Source of the DNA: Actinomycetota bacterium
Lineage (GTDB): Bacteria; Actinomycetota; Thermoleophilia; Gaiellales; Gaiellaceae
Assembly: GCA_003132665.1 (NCBI GenBank)
Contig: PKYN01000008.1
Span: forward strand, 1 to 64,000
DNA: 64,000 nt
Direction: 5' to 3'
Part shown: piece by piece, positions 15,446 through 23,810 of the stretch
Numbering within the stretch: the stretch's first letter is position 1
Layout of the letters: each line of letters begins with the position of its first letter
Position numbers and translations under genes: made by a program
The notes under the pieces: generated by a model
Told to the model about the DNA's origin: nothing
Database searches by the model: none
Seen by the model: the letters and a program-made list of their open reading frames with translations, nothing else

Positions 15446-17182
15446 CTAGCGCGCCCTTTCCTTGACCTGCGCCGCCCACTTGAGCGACTGCAGGTATACG
15501 AGCGACCTTGGCCGGCGTACGATCTCGGCGCCGCGCAGGCTGATCAGGAACTCCTCGGGGCCCTCGAAGCTGCGCATGCGGACGCAGCCGGTGCCGACTC
15601 CCTGCAGCACGTGCGCGTCCGAGCCGGCGCCCATGGTCAGGTTGTATTTGCGCGCAAAGCGAAGCGCCTCGTCGTTGAAGGTCTCGAAGATGAGCCGGGC
15701 GTTATAGGCTTCGAAGGCGTCGATCTCGGCCAGGTGCCGGCGCAGCGTCGCCGAGTCGGGAACGGAGTGCAGGCGGTCGAACGGGTGTGGCATGTAGACG
15801 AGCCCACCTTGCTCGTGGATGGCCTCGATCGTCTCGGCAAAGGAGAGCCCGCGCGGAATCGCCTTTTCCAAGAAGAGGCCGATCACCTCTCCCTGCCCGC
15901 CGGTCTTGACCTCCTCGCCGGGGATCACGATCAGCTTGCGTGAGGAGGCTCGCTTCGCGGCTTCCCGGGCGCCGGCGAAGACGTTGTGGTCGGTGACGGC
16001 GATCGCGCCCAGCCCGATCTCCTCGGCGTGATCGAGCAGGTCGCCGACCTCGACCGAGCAATCCGGAGACGAGCTCGTGTGCATGTGCAGGTCGCAGAGG
16101 ATCCACTCCCGCCCGGCGAGCGGGTCGGCGCTTCCCTTGCGCGATGGGCGCCGACGCTTGCACAGCTCCCGGTAGATCCCGCCGAGCTGAGCGGCAACGG
16201 CCGCAAAGGACTGCTTCTCGGCGTGCTTGCGCGCTCGTGCCTGCAGCTCCTCCCGGATGGTCGCGTCCTCGGCCAGGCGGGCCACCGCCGCAGCAGCCAA
16301 CTGAGGCTGCTCGGCGAGCGCGGGAGGATCGGCGGTAGCCGCGCCACAGGCCTCGGCCTCGAGACGCAGGCGCCCCAACCCGCCCGGCGCCGGAACGAAG
16401 ACGGCCGCCTCCGCGAGCAGACGCGCTCGCGTCTCGGGGTCGCGAACCGTGCGTACCCGGACCCGATCGCGCAGATCGCGCGGCACGCTGGGCCTGCCAG
16501 CGAGCGGTTTCGTACGCAGTAGAAGCAATTCCCATCCGTCGAGCTCGCGCAGGACGCGAATCAAGCTGCGGGCGACGGCGCGTTCGGTCGAGCGCCACTC
16601 GGCGGCGATCAGCCGGCGCTTCTTCCCGGGCCGGAAGAGGTCGGTATCGACGCCCTCCGGCAGGAGCCGGTAATCGCCGGGAAAACGCTCCTTCGCAGCC
16701 GCTGCGATCTCCTCATCGGTGGCGAGCAAGGCATCGGTTCTACCGAGCAGGCGCTCGCGCCGGCTCCGCGCCGGCGGGTAGGCGATGCGCTCGGTCGAGA
16801 GGAAGCCGGCGACCGTCAACGATCTCGTGTCGCGCAGGGCCAGGTAGGAAAGGCTCGGAAGGCCTGGCTCGAAGCCGTGCACCACGTCGAAGCGTCCTCT
16901 GGCAAGAGCGAGCGTCAGGTTGGCGCGAACGCCGACGGGTATGCCGAGCGTGCTTCTTCGCGTAACGTGAATCGCCGGCCCGACGGCGATGAAGTCGGCG
17001 TCTTGCCCGCGCTCGAGCGCGCGCCGGCCGGCCTTTAGCTCGAGCGCGCGGTTGGACGGCGCCAGCACGGTGACGTGGTGCCCGCGCGCTCTCAGCGCCG
17101 CCGCGATCCCGGCCACGTTCTCGTTGACGGGGTGAGGCTGCGACCAGGAAAACGGCGTAACCAGACAGATGCGCAGAGCCAC
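15446..17182 (-). CDS. Fusion: GT4-like glycosyltransferase with C-terminal PHP phosphoesterase domain
   Basis: A 578-residue fusion. Residues 1-340 are a GT-B glycosyltransferase of the GT4/PimA type (RICLVTPFSW start, VNENVAGIAAALRARGHHVT, LPEGVDTDLFRP near 174, EAEACG near 275), although the first Glu of the usual E-x7-E motif is missing. Residues about 357-578 are a PHP domain with all its metal-binding motifs: DLHMHTS (H366, H368), AVTDHN, YMPHPFDR and GAGSDAH. The GTG at 17182 has TACACT (17190-17195) 7 nt upstream. Lying beside ino1 and a CDP-alcohol phosphotransferase, it may mannosylate an inositol lipid. The PHP role is unknown. Confidence 0.8.
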   Translation of the reverse strand: MALRICLVTPFSWSQPHPVNENVAGIAAALRARGHHVTVLAPSNRALELKAGRRALERGQDADFIAVGPAIHVTRRSTLGIPVGVRANLTLALARGRFDVVHGFEPGLPSLSYLALRDTRSLTVAGFLSTERIAYPPARSRRERLLGRTDALLATDEEIAAAAKERFPGDYRLLPEGVDTDLFRPGKKRRLIAAEWRSTERAVARSLIRVLRELDGWELLLLRTKPLAGRPSVPRDLRDRVRVRTVRDPETRARLLAEAAVFVPAPGGLGRLRLEAEACGAATADPPALAEQPQLAAAAVARLAEDATIREELQARARKHAEKQSFAAVAAQLGGIYRELCKRRRPSRKGSADPLAGREWILCDLHMHTSSSPDCSVEVGDLLDHAEEIGLGAIAVTDHNVFAGAREAAKRASSRKLIVIPGEEVKTGGQGEVIGLFLEKAIPRGLSFAETIEAIHEQGGLVYMPHPFDRLHSVPDSATLRRHLAEIDAFEAYNARLIFETFNDEALRFARKYNLTMGAGSDAHVLQGVGTGCVRMRSFEGPEEFLISLRGAEIVRRPRSLVYLQSLKWAAQVKERAR

Positions 17183-17236
17183 GAAAGCGAGTGTAGTCGC
17201 GAAATCGCTTCAGGCGGTGCATGTCCGAAACGCGGA

Positions 17237-17309
17237 GGGACCCACCTCTCCACCCCCCACCCACCCACGGGGCGTGGAACGGTATCGAGAAAGGGCGCCA
17301 GCGCGTGCC
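17237..17309. repeat. Intergenic repeat, apparently uninterrupted copy
   Basis: On the minus strand this reads GGCACGCGCTGGCGCCCTTT, then CTCGATACCGTTCCACGCCC, then CGTGGGTGGGTGGGGGGTGG and AGAGGTGGG. The same ordered segments occur at 41530-41588 and 41756-41771, where a 167-bp inverted-repeat element separates GTGGGTGGG from GGGGTGGAGAGGTGGG. This copy therefore looks like the state without the inserted element. Confidence 0.6.
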
Positions 17310-17398
17310 TCGACTTTGTGGAAAGGCTGTGCCGCCTCCGAGATCCGTACGGCCACTCAAGCTGCGGAGCCTTCCTTTGCCGACGACCGCCAGAAACA

Positions 17399-17426
17399 CC
17401 TGCGCCCGCCGGAGGGCGGGCGCAGG
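17399..17426 (-). terminator. Hairpin downstream of ino1
   Basis: Perfect 12-bp stem CCTGCGCCCGCC / GGCGGGCGCAGG with loop GGAG, 27 bp past the ino1 stop. On the minus strand it is followed by TGTTTCTGG, a weak U-tract. Probably ends the ino1 transcript. Confidence 0.6.
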
Positions 17427-17452
17427 ATCGAACCGGTTACGAGCTTCTGCTT

Positions 17453-18562
17453 CTACGCGCGCTTGCGCGGATTCTTCGTGATGAACTCTTCGGTCGCCTC
17501 ATAGGCCTCGTCGTCGACGATCTGCTTCGGCGGCGACTTCATCAAGTACGAGCTCGGGCCCTCGAGGGCGCCCGAGACGCCGTTGTCGAGCGCCAGCTTG
17601 GCCAAGCGAACCGCGTCGATCACGACTCCGGCCGAGTTGGGCGAGTCCCAGACCTCGAGCTTGAGCTCGACGTTCAGCGGCACGTCGCCGAAGGTGCGGC
17701 CCTCCATGCGGATGTAGGCCCACTTGCGGTCGGTCAGCCAGGGCACGTAGTCAGAAGGGCCGACGTGGACGTTCTCGGCGCCCATGTCATAGTCGAGCAT
17801 CGAGGTGACGGCGTTCGTCTTGGAGATCTTCTTCGACTCCAGCCGCTCGCGCTCGAGCATGTTGAGGAAGTCGGCGTTGCCGCCGACGTTCAGCTGCATC
17901 GTCTTCTCGAGCTTGACGCCGCGCTCGCGGAAGAGGCTCGTCAGCACGCGATGGGTGATCGTGGCGCCGACCTGCGACTTGATGTCGTCGCCGATGATCG
18001 GCACGCCCGCCTCGACGAAGCGGCCCTGCCAGTAGGGCTCACGGGCGATGAAGACCGGCATGCAGTTCACCATCGCGACGCCCGCGTTCAAGATCTGCTC
18101 GGTGTACCACTTGACCGCCTCCTCCGAGCCGACGGGGAGGTAGTTGACGACCACGTCGACGCCTCTGTCCTTGAGGATGCCGACGACGTCGTCGGTCGGG
18201 CCGGGCGCCTTCTCGACGATCTGCGACAGGTACTTGCCGAGGCCGTCGTGCGTCATGCCGCGCGAGACTTTGATCCCCATCTTGGGAACGTCGCAGAACT
18301 TGATCGTGTTGTTGGGATGAGCCCACATCGCCTCGGACACGTCCTTGCCGACCTTGCCCTTGACGACGTCGAAGGCCGCCACGAATTCGATGTCCGAGAT
18401 GTGATAGCCGCCGAGATCGACGTGCATCAGACCGGGGACGAATTCGTTGGCCTTGGTGTTCTTGTAGTACTCGACGCCCTGCAACAACGAGTTCGCGCAG
18501 TTGCCGACGCCAATGATCGCGACGCGAACCTTGCCGTTCGCGGAGCGTGGAGTTGAAGCCAT
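17453..18562 (-). CDS. ino1: Inositol-3-phosphate synthase
   Basis: Converts glucose 6-phosphate to inositol 3-phosphate with NAD, the first step towards phosphatidylinositol and related lipids. It is 369 residues, the size of actinobacterial enzymes. Landmarks are [20 protein letters not shown] at the N-terminal NAD site, [18 protein letters not shown] near 135, and [18 protein letters not shown] near 185. The start is ATG 18562 with GGGAGGA upstream. It overlaps the stop of the upstream CDP-alcohol phosphotransferase (TAATG), so inositol supply and lipid head-group transfer are coupled in one operon. Confidence 0.93.
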   Translation of the reverse strand: MASTPRSANGKVRVAIIGVGNCANSLLQGVEYYKNTKANEFVPGLMHVDLGGYHISDIEFVAAFDVVKGKVGKDVSEAMWAHPNNTIKFCDVPKMGIKVSRGMTHDGLGKYLSQIVEKAPGPTDDVVGILKDRGVDVVVNYLPVGSEEAVKWYTEQILNAGVAMVNCMPVFIAREPYWQGRFVEAGVPIIGDDIKSQVGATITHRVLTSLFRERGVKLEKTMQLNVGGNADFLNMLERERLESKKISKTNAVTSMLDYDMGAENVHVGPSDYVPWLTDRKWAYIRMEGRTFGDVPLNVELKLEVWDSPNSAGVVIDAVRLAKLALDNGVSGALEGPSSYLMKSPPKQIVDDEAYEATEEFITKNPRKRA

Positions 18563-19203
18563 TACTTTCCTCCCTGGAGCAGTTGCGAGCGAACGAAAAG
18601 CGCCCGCAGGATGACTGTGTACCAAGCCAGCGCCGTCAGCACCCCGATCGCCCAGGGGAGAACTCCCCAGGGCGCGAGCACGAGGCCGGCCGTAATCACT
18701 ACTACGCGTGTGGCGCGATCGCCCAAGCCCACGTCGCCGCGCAGCCCGATCATCTCGGCGCGTGCGCGTGTGTAGCTGACGAGGAATGAGCCGAGGATCG
18801 CCGCGATCGTCAGTCCAACCGAAAAGAGAGCATGACCGCGCGCGAAGACGAGCACGATCGCGCCGAGCATGAAAGCCTCGCTGATGCGATCGGTGGTCGA
18901 GTCGATGAAGGCTCCGAACGGAGACACCTTTCCGCTCGCCCGGGCGAGGGCGCCGTCGAGGATGTCGAGCAGCGAGCCGGCCACGAAGAGCGCCGCGGCC
19001 GCCCAGAAGAATGCGTGCTCGTGGCGGTAGCTGAAGTAGACGAAGACCGAGCCTCCGATCGAGAGCAAAACGCCGGCTGCGGTAAGGGCATTGGGGGTGA
19101 CGCGGGTTCGCGCCAGTCCACCCATCAGACGGGTGGCGAGCCGGCGTACGTCATTCAAGAAGCCCTGCCTGACCGCTTCTGTCTTCGAGCTTGCCAATCG
19201 CAT
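18562..19203 (-). CDS. CDP-alcohol phosphatidyltransferase (likely phosphatidylinositol phosphate synthase)
   Basis: A 213-residue integral membrane enzyme with about six helices and the family signature [14 protein letters not shown] followed by [11 protein letters not shown], i.e. D-x2-D-G-x2-A-R-x8-G-x3-D-x3-D. It joins a CDP-diacylglycerol to an alcohol. Overlap with ino1 (TAATG) and the nearby PimA-like glycosyltransferase make inositol phosphate the probable acceptor, which would make it a PIP synthase; this is inference from context. ATG 19203 is used, because the long upstream extension is Arg/Pro-rich shadow sequence. TATCCT lies 10 nt upstream. Confidence 0.85.
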   Translation of the reverse strand: MRLASSKTEAVRQGFLNDVRRLATRLMGGLARTRVTPNALTAAGVLLSIGGSVFVYFSYRHEHAFFWAAAALFVAGSLLDILDGALARASGKVSPFGAFIDSTTDRISEAFMLGAIVLVFARGHALFSVGLTIAAILGSFLVSYTRARAEMIGLRGDVGLGDRATRVVVITAGLVLAPWGVLPWAIGVLTALAWYTVILRALFVRSQLLQGGK

Positions 19204-19313
19204 AGCTGCTATGAGGATAGCGGATTTGCGATGAGTGTGTTGCGCTTCCCTCGCCGGCGCTTCGAGCGGAATGAGTGCATTCGCCGGCCTGGCGCGAGTT
19301 GGCGCAGGAGCGC

Positions 19314-20114
19314 CTAGTCGTGGACTACGACTGTCTTTGGCTGCGCTGGTTTGTTGCGCCGCCAGAAGCGGAAGCGCGCGTCTACGATCGGCGCCGCAGC
19401 GAGTGTCACCAGTACGCCGGCAAGGCAATCGAGCCAGAAGTGATTGCCGGTTGCCATGACCGTGAACCAGACCCACGGGGGCCAGAGGCACCAGAGCACC
19501 TTCGCCCACAGGCGGCGGCAGACGAGAGCCATCGAGATACCCACGATGAGCGCGTCAGCGGCGTGCAGGCTCGGCATTGCCGCGTACGGATTGGCGAAGG
19601 CGCCGACACCTTTGCTAGAGGTAGTGAGACCGGAGAAGAGGGCCTCGATATCGAGGAAGCCGAGGTTTGGGAACATCCGCGGCGGCGCGGTCGGGATGAG
19701 CACGTAGCCCACCAGGCCGATGACGTTGGCGAGCATCAGCCAGTTGCGGAAGCGTGTGAACGACTCCGTCTGTCGGAAGTAGACCCAGAGCAGAGCGAAT
19801 CCGAGCACGACGAATTGCGAAAGCCAGTAGGTTGCGGCGGCAAGGTCGACAAGCAAGCGGGAGGAGAGGAGGACCTTCTGCAAGCTTTGCTCGAAGAGCG
19901 CGTTCACATGGCTTTCGAAGGCGATGATGTGGCGCCCGTTCTCCTTCGCCACCGGGGTGACGGCTCCACCGTGATCGGCGACGCCCCAGGCCAGCCGGTA
20001 CACGAGGACGAATCCCAACCAGAGCGAGATCTGGAATATCAGGTCGCCGAGGCCGCGCGGCAAGAAGCGCGAGGATGTCCGCTGCGGGCTTGCAGTTGGA
20101 GTGCTCTCGGTCAT
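19314..20114 (-). CDS. PAP2 superfamily membrane phosphatase/phosphotransferase
   Basis: A 266-residue polytopic protein. The PAP2-type catalytic motifs are PTAPPRMFP near residue 142, YAAMPSLHAADALIVG near 177 (motif C2 with S-x-H), and GNHFWLDCLAGV near 224 (motif C3). This variant (PAP2_3, with AAMPSLH) includes inositol-phosphorylceramide synthase-like enzymes as well as lipid phosphatases. Its position just upstream of the CDP-alcohol phosphotransferase and ino1 on the same strand fits a role in inositol-lipid or phosphatidate metabolism. The ATG is preceded by TACAAT at 8 nt. Confidence 0.85.
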   Translation of the reverse strand: MTESTPTASPQRTSSRFLPRGLGDLIFQISLWLGFVLVYRLAWGVADHGGAVTPVAKENGRHIIAFESHVNALFEQSLQKVLLSSRLLVDLAAATYWLSQFVVLGFALLWVYFRQTESFTRFRNWLMLANVIGLVGYVLIPTAPPRMFPNLGFLDIEALFSGLTTSSKGVGAFANPYAAMPSLHAADALIVGISMALVCRRLWAKVLWCLWPPWVWFTVMATGNHFWLDCLAGVLVTLAAAPIVDARFRFWRRNKPAQPKTVVVHD

Positions 20115-20398
20115 AGGCTGAAATTGTAGACGCGGGCACGGGTGTTCGAATTGGTGCCCTTCGTTCTCGTCGCGGCCCCCACCTGATCGCCGTTACGCAG
20201 CCTCGAAGCCCTTTTGCTCGACTCACCCTAAAGGTTTGCGAGTTTAAACCGATCCCGAAAGTGAAAACCTCCTTAAAAGATAAAGGTTTGCACGGGAAAA
20301 GTCTTGTGCGTCACCTCCTTTTGAGAAGGAACAGCGGATCGAGCGGGGCGCCCCTACCGGCGCCCCGGCTGTGATCGGGCAATGACTATGCTCGGCCG
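20115..20398. promoter_or_regulatory. Divergent intergenic region with repeated AAAGGTTT half-sites
   Basis: The 284 bp separate PAP2 (minus) from the EamA gene (plus). The 11-mer TAAAGGTTTGC occurs at 20229-20239 and again at 20281-20291, exactly 52 bp apart. An inverted AAAACCT lies between them near 20264, and the area is AT-rich for this genome. A GC-rich hairpin (GGGGCGCC/GGCGCCCC) lies near 20345-20366, and TATGCT (20387-20392) precedes the EamA GTG by 6 nt. These may be operator half-sites for an unknown regulator. Confidence 0.4.
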
Positions 20399-21286
20399 GT
20401 GCCGCTGATCGCACTCGTTCTCGTCACCGTTGTCTGGGGCATCACCTTCGTCCAGGTCAAGGACGCGGTGGCCATCTATCCGCTCTTCGCCTTCCTCGCG
20501 CTTCGTTTCGCGATCGGCAGCCTGGCTCTGTTTCCGTTCGCCGTGGCGCGCGCACGGCGGGGCTCGTGGAAGAGGGGCGCCGTGGTCGGCGTTCTGCTCG
20601 GCGTTCTCGTGGCGGGCGCATATGCATCTCAGACCGCAGGTCTCGTCCATACGACCGTCTCGGGCAGTGGAGTCCTCACCGGTCTCTACGTGGTGATGAC
20701 ACCGCTACTCGCTCTCGTGCTGCTGCGCCGGCGGATCGAGCCCGCAACCTGGCTTGCCGTTGCGCTGGCGGGGCTCGGCTTCGCGATGCTCTCGGGTATT
20801 CCGCAGGGATCGCGCGCGGGCAATGCGCTGGTGCTCGTGTCGGCGCTGCTTTGGGCGGTGCAGATAGTGCTGATGGAGCGCTATGCGCCGCAATTCGACC
20901 CGCTGATTCTTGCCCTCGGCGAGATGACCACCTGCCTCGTCTGCTTCTCGGCGATCGCGCTGGCGCGGGGCGACCTGAGCGTTCCACGCGGCTGGGTCGT
21001 TTGGGGCGCACTGCTCGTGACGGGTCTGCTCGCGAGCGCGTTCGCCTTCCTCGTGCAGAGTTGGGCCCAGCAGCAGATGAGCGCGGTTCGAACGGCGGTC
21101 GTTTTTGCGCTCGAGCCCGTTTTCGCGGCCGTCTTCGGGCTACTTCTGGCCGGCGATCGACTGGGATGGCTCGGTTGGGGTGGCTGCGCGGTGATCATGG
21201 CCGGAATCGCGCTGGCCGAGCCGGCCGCTGCTCGAGCGCTACGCGGGCTTCTCTTGCGCGTAACGGCTGTCGAAGAAAAGCCGTAG
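20399..21286 (+). CDS. EamA/DMT family transporter
   Basis: A 295-residue integral membrane protein with ten predicted helices arranged as two EamA repeats (residues about 1-125 and 138-275). It has the typical opening LVTVVWGITFVQVKDAV and the repeat end VFALEPVFAAVFGLLLAGD. Members of the drug/metabolite transporter superfamily export or import amino acids, nucleotides or other small metabolites; the substrate here is unknown. GTG 20399 is 6 nt after TATGCT, consistent with leaderless translation. A hairpin and T-tract at 21386-21417 follow the gene. Confidence 0.88.
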   Translation: MPLIALVLVTVVWGITFVQVKDAVAIYPLFAFLALRFAIGSLALFPFAVARARRGSWKRGAVVGVLLGVLVAGAYASQTAGLVHTTVSGSGVLTGLYVVMTPLLALVLLRRRIEPATWLAVALAGLGFAMLSGIPQGSRAGNALVLVSALLWAVQIVLMERYAPQFDPLILALGEMTTCLVCFSAIALARGDLSVPRGWVVWGALLVTGLLASAFAFLVQSWAQQQMSAVRTAVVFALEPVFAAVFGLLLAGDRLGWLGWGGCAVIMAGIALAEPAAARALRGLLLRVTAVEEKP

Positions 21287-21323
21287 TCGTCTGATCGGGG
21301 ATCGCAATCACGATCACGGCAAC

Positions 21324-21358
21324 GTGGGGAAGGAGGACGGCTGTCGATCCTTCCCCAC
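21324..21358. terminator. Perfect 11-bp hairpin downstream of the EamA gene
   Basis: GTGGGGAAGGA pairs with TCCTTCCCCAC around a 13-nt loop, 38 bp after the EamA stop. No U-tract follows directly, so it may work together with the next hairpin. Confidence 0.5.
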
Positions 21359-21385
21359 GCGTTCGAGTGGTGGGCTGTGGCCGGC

Positions 21386-21417
21386 CTCGACGCGATATCT
21401 GCGTCGAGCGGCTTTTT
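21386..21417 (+). terminator. Rho-independent terminator of the EamA gene
   Basis: CTCGACGC / GCGTCGAG (8 bp, 7-nt loop) followed by CGGCTTTTT at 21409-21417, immediately before the convergent stop codon at 21418. Confidence 0.75.
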
Positions 21418-22212
21418 CTAGGTTGTGGTCGTAGTTGTGGTCGTAGTCGTCGGAGCGGGCTTGGCGGGCCTGGCCGTCACGCGGGCCGCGAGCAGCGGTG
21501 CGGTCAGGTCGGTGCCCTTCTTGCAGGCGCGCGTCTGAACGACGAGGCGGTCGCCGACCGTGAGCTCGCCGAGCGTCACCTTCTGACCGAGGCGCCAGAT
21601 CCTGGTGTTCGCATCGACCTGGACGGTGATGGTCTGGCCCCGATAGAGCCTTGCGTGCTTGTTGGAATGCTTGACGGTGATCGAGAACGACCGCTGGTCG
21701 TCGGCCACCGAGCCGAGCGTGCCCTCCATGACCAAAGCGAACCTGGGGCGGCAGATTCTCTCCGCCGGAGCGGGCCTGGCGGTCACGCGGGCTGCGAGCA
21801 GTGGCGCGGTCGCATCGGCGCCGAATTTGCAAAAGCGCGTCTGAACGACGAGGCGGTCGCCGACCGTGAGCTCGCCGAGCGTCACCTTCTGGCCGAGACG
21901 CCAGATCCTCGTATTCGCGTTGACCTGGATGGTCACGGTCTGGCCCCTGTACAGCCTTGCGTGCCTGTTGGTCTGTGTGACTGTGAACGTAAACGACAGC
22001 TGGTCGTCGGCCACCGAGACGAGCGTGCCTCTCAGGATCTGAGCGAACCTGGGCCGGCAGATTCTCTGCTTGGCGTTCCCGGCCGTCGTCGTAGTGGTGG
22101 CTGTCGTATCGGTCCCGGCCGGTTTCTTCGGCGACTTCGCCGGAGCCGCGACTGCGAGCGACGCGGTCAGACCGGCGACGATCACGGTAACTAGCGCAAC
22201 CCTGAACTTCAT
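21418..22212 (-). CDS. Secreted protein with two near-identical DUF5666-like repeats
   Basis: About 264 residues: signal peptide (KFRVALVTVIVAGLTASLAV), a Thr-rich tether, two tandem ~98-residue beta-rich repeats, and a C-terminal poly-Thr tail. Each repeat begins RICRPRFA, continues RHARLYRGQT or KHARLYRGQT, then ANTRIWRLGQKVTLGELTVG, and ends PLLAARVTARPA. The repeats resemble the small barrels of DUF5666-type proteins. The second ATG (22212) is preferred because AGGAG lies 6 nt upstream of it. It follows a two-component system on the same strand and has its own promoter region, so it may be a target of that system. Confidence 0.7.
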   Translation of the reverse strand: MKFRVALVTVIVAGLTASLAVAAPAKSPKKPAGTDTTATTTTTAGNAKQRICRPRFAQILRGTLVSVADDQLSFTFTVTQTNRHARLYRGQTVTIQVNANTRIWRLGQKVTLGELTVGDRLVVQTRFCKFGADATAPLLAARVTARPAPAERICRPRFALVMEGTLGSVADDQRSFSITVKHSNKHARLYRGQTITVQVDANTRIWRLGQKVTLGELTVGDRLVVQTRACKKGTDLTAPLLAARVTARPAKPAPTTTTTTTTTT

Positions 22213-22287
22213 TTCCATCTCCTTTGTGGCTCGCGGACCCCGCCGATTGAAGGAGTCTTGAGAAGCTAGTAATTAAGTACGCGTTTA

Positions 22288-22316
22288 GTTTTAGGCTTTG
22301 CGCGTTGAGGTGTCAA
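22288..22316 (-). promoter_or_regulatory. Promoter of the tandem-repeat secreted protein
   Basis: Read on the minus strand: TTGACA (22316-22311), a 17-nt spacer, then TAAAAC (22293-22288). The promoter is bracketed by two copies of GTACGCGT (22321-22328 and 22277-22284). It lies in an AT-rich 210-bp gap. Confidence 0.6.
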
Positions 22317-22362
22317 TAACGTACGCGTAAAATCGTTGTAAATCACTCGACGGTTTTATAGG

Positions 22363-22380
22363 TATGTAAAATCTATGTAA
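22363..22380. promoter_or_regulatory. Candidate OmpR/PhoB-type response-regulator box
   Basis: Two direct copies of TATGTAA (TTACATA on the minus strand) are separated by 4 bp, i.e. an 11-bp period. This is the spacing recognised by dimers of winged-helix response regulators. It lies between the histidine kinase gene and the secreted-protein promoter, so the adjacent regulator at 23807-24523 is the obvious candidate. Confidence 0.45.
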
Positions 22381-22424
22381 GGCGAAATAGGAGTTATAAG
22401 AAAGCGTCGAAACCGGGCCCGGGA

Positions 22425-23810
22425 TTAAACTGCCGGCTCGCGAGTTGCTTCGGTCTTTTCGAACGGCGTCTTAACCGCCTCGGCCTCACCGTCGAGCGGA
22501 AGGCGGACGGTGAAGCTCGTTCCGTTCCCGAGTTCGCTCTTGACCGTGACCGTGCCCCTCATGCCGTCGACCAACTCCTTGACGATGGCAAGACCGAGCC
22601 CTGTGCCGACCGAGCGCTCGCTGCGGTGGCGCGAATAGAGATAGAAGCGCTCGAAGGCGCGCGAAAGCTCATCGGGCGCCAGGCCGGGACCCGTGTCCTC
22701 AACCGTGAGCATCCCGGGCGCGACGACAACGCGAACGGATCCTCCGGCCGGCGTGACCCGAAGCGCGTTCTCGATCAGATTCGATGCAACCTGCAGCGCC
22801 CGATCGTGATCGCCGAGTGCCGGTGCCGCCCCGTTCGAAGCGATTTCCAGTCGTACCTCGAAGGACTCCGACTGCGCCTGGAAGCGTTGAACCGCCTCGT
22901 GTGCGACATCGTCGAGATCGACCGGCGCGCGGCGGATGCTGAACTCGCTCCGGCTCATGCGGGCGAGATCGAGTAGGTCACCGACCAACCGCTCCAGGCG
23001 AAGCGCCTCGCGACCGATCGTGTCGGCTGCCTCGTAGGGCGCGATCGCGTCATCGGCGAGCGCCTCCGAATAGCCGCGCACTGCGGCAAGGGGGGTTCTC
23101 AGCTCATGACTCACCGAGAGCAGGAAGGCCTTCTCGGCTTCTCTCGCCTCGGCGAGTTGAGCCGACATCTCGTTGAACGAAATCGCGAGTGAGCGCAACT
23201 CTCTCGCACCTTGCACCGGGACGGGATCAGAGGCGCCCCGTTCGGCAAGCGCGCGGCTGGCTAGGGCCACCCGATCGAGCGGGCGGGTGATCAGGCGCCC
23301 GAGCAAAAGCGAGATCAACGCGGCCAGCAGCATGCCTGCGGCGGCGGCGATCGCAAGCGCGTTGAGAAACGGAAGCCAGTCTGCGGAGGCGCTGCGATGG
23401 GGGCGCAGAAGGACGAAAGCCTTTTGGTCGACCCGTCGAGCGGCGAAGTAGTTGCTCGTGCCGGCGATCGAGATCGAGCCGTCGACAGCCTGGCCGGCTC
23501 GCAGCTTGCGCAGGGTCTCTTCGGAGGTGAACGGTGACTTTGAACGGAGCGACGATAGGACGACGACCTGCTCGCTCTGACGGTCGAGGTACGGCCTTAG
23601 GTCGGATACGCGCGCCAGCGGCAAGAGCGCTCCCTGCTCGCGACGCCCGAGCAGGTCGGCCTGATGGGAGAGATCGCGCAGCGTAGCCCGGTCGACCGCC
23701 TGGCGCGTGAGCAATCCCCCGACGCCGAAGGTGAGAACGGCCGAGAGCAAGAGAATCACGCCTATCGCGGCGAATAGCTGGGCGCGAAGAGAGTTGAGTT
23801 GTGGCCTCAT
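22425..23810 (-). CDS. HAMP-containing sensor histidine kinase
   Basis: A 461-residue membrane kinase. Helix 1 (10-34) and helix 2 (146-170) flank an extracytoplasmic sensor of about 110 residues; then come HAMP (170-222), HisKA with SVSHELRTPLAAVRGYSEAL (H235), and HATPase_c with an N-box (NLIENALRVTP), DTGPGL and GTGLGLAIV. It should autophosphorylate and pass phosphate to the regulator encoded just upstream. The two genes overlap by 4 bp. The sensor domain matches nothing I recognise. Confidence 0.92.
   Translation of the reverse strand: MRPQLNSLRAQLFAAIGVILLLSAVLTFGVGGLLTRQAVDRATLRDLSHQADLLGRREQGALLPLARVSDLRPYLDRQSEQVVVLSSLRSKSPFTSEETLRKLRAGQAVDGSISIAGTSNYFAARRVDQKAFVLLRPHRSASADWLPFLNALAIAAAAGMLLAALISLLLGRLITRPLDRVALASRALAERGASDPVPVQGARELRSLAISFNEMSAQLAEAREAEKAFLLSVSHELRTPLAAVRGYSEALADDAIAPYEAADTIGREALRLERLVGDLLDLARMSRSEFSIRRAPVDLDDVAHEAVQRFQAQSESFEVRLEIASNGAAPALGDHDRALQVASNLIENALRVTPAGGSVRVVVAPGMLTVEDTGPGLAPDELSRAFERFYLYSRHRSERSVGTGLGLAIVKELVDGMRGTVTVKSELGNGTSFTVRLPLDGEAEAVKTPFEKTEATREPAV

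Noticed and set aside
14738-15943. 401-codon plus-strand frame across the presenilin-like, UDG and GT-PHP genes
   Set aside because: Overlaps three supported minus-strand genes and shows only shadow composition.
17075-18556. 493-codon plus-strand frame over ino1
   Set aside because: Antisense shadow rich in Leu/Val/Asp/Arg with no recognisable motif; ino1 is clear on the minus strand.
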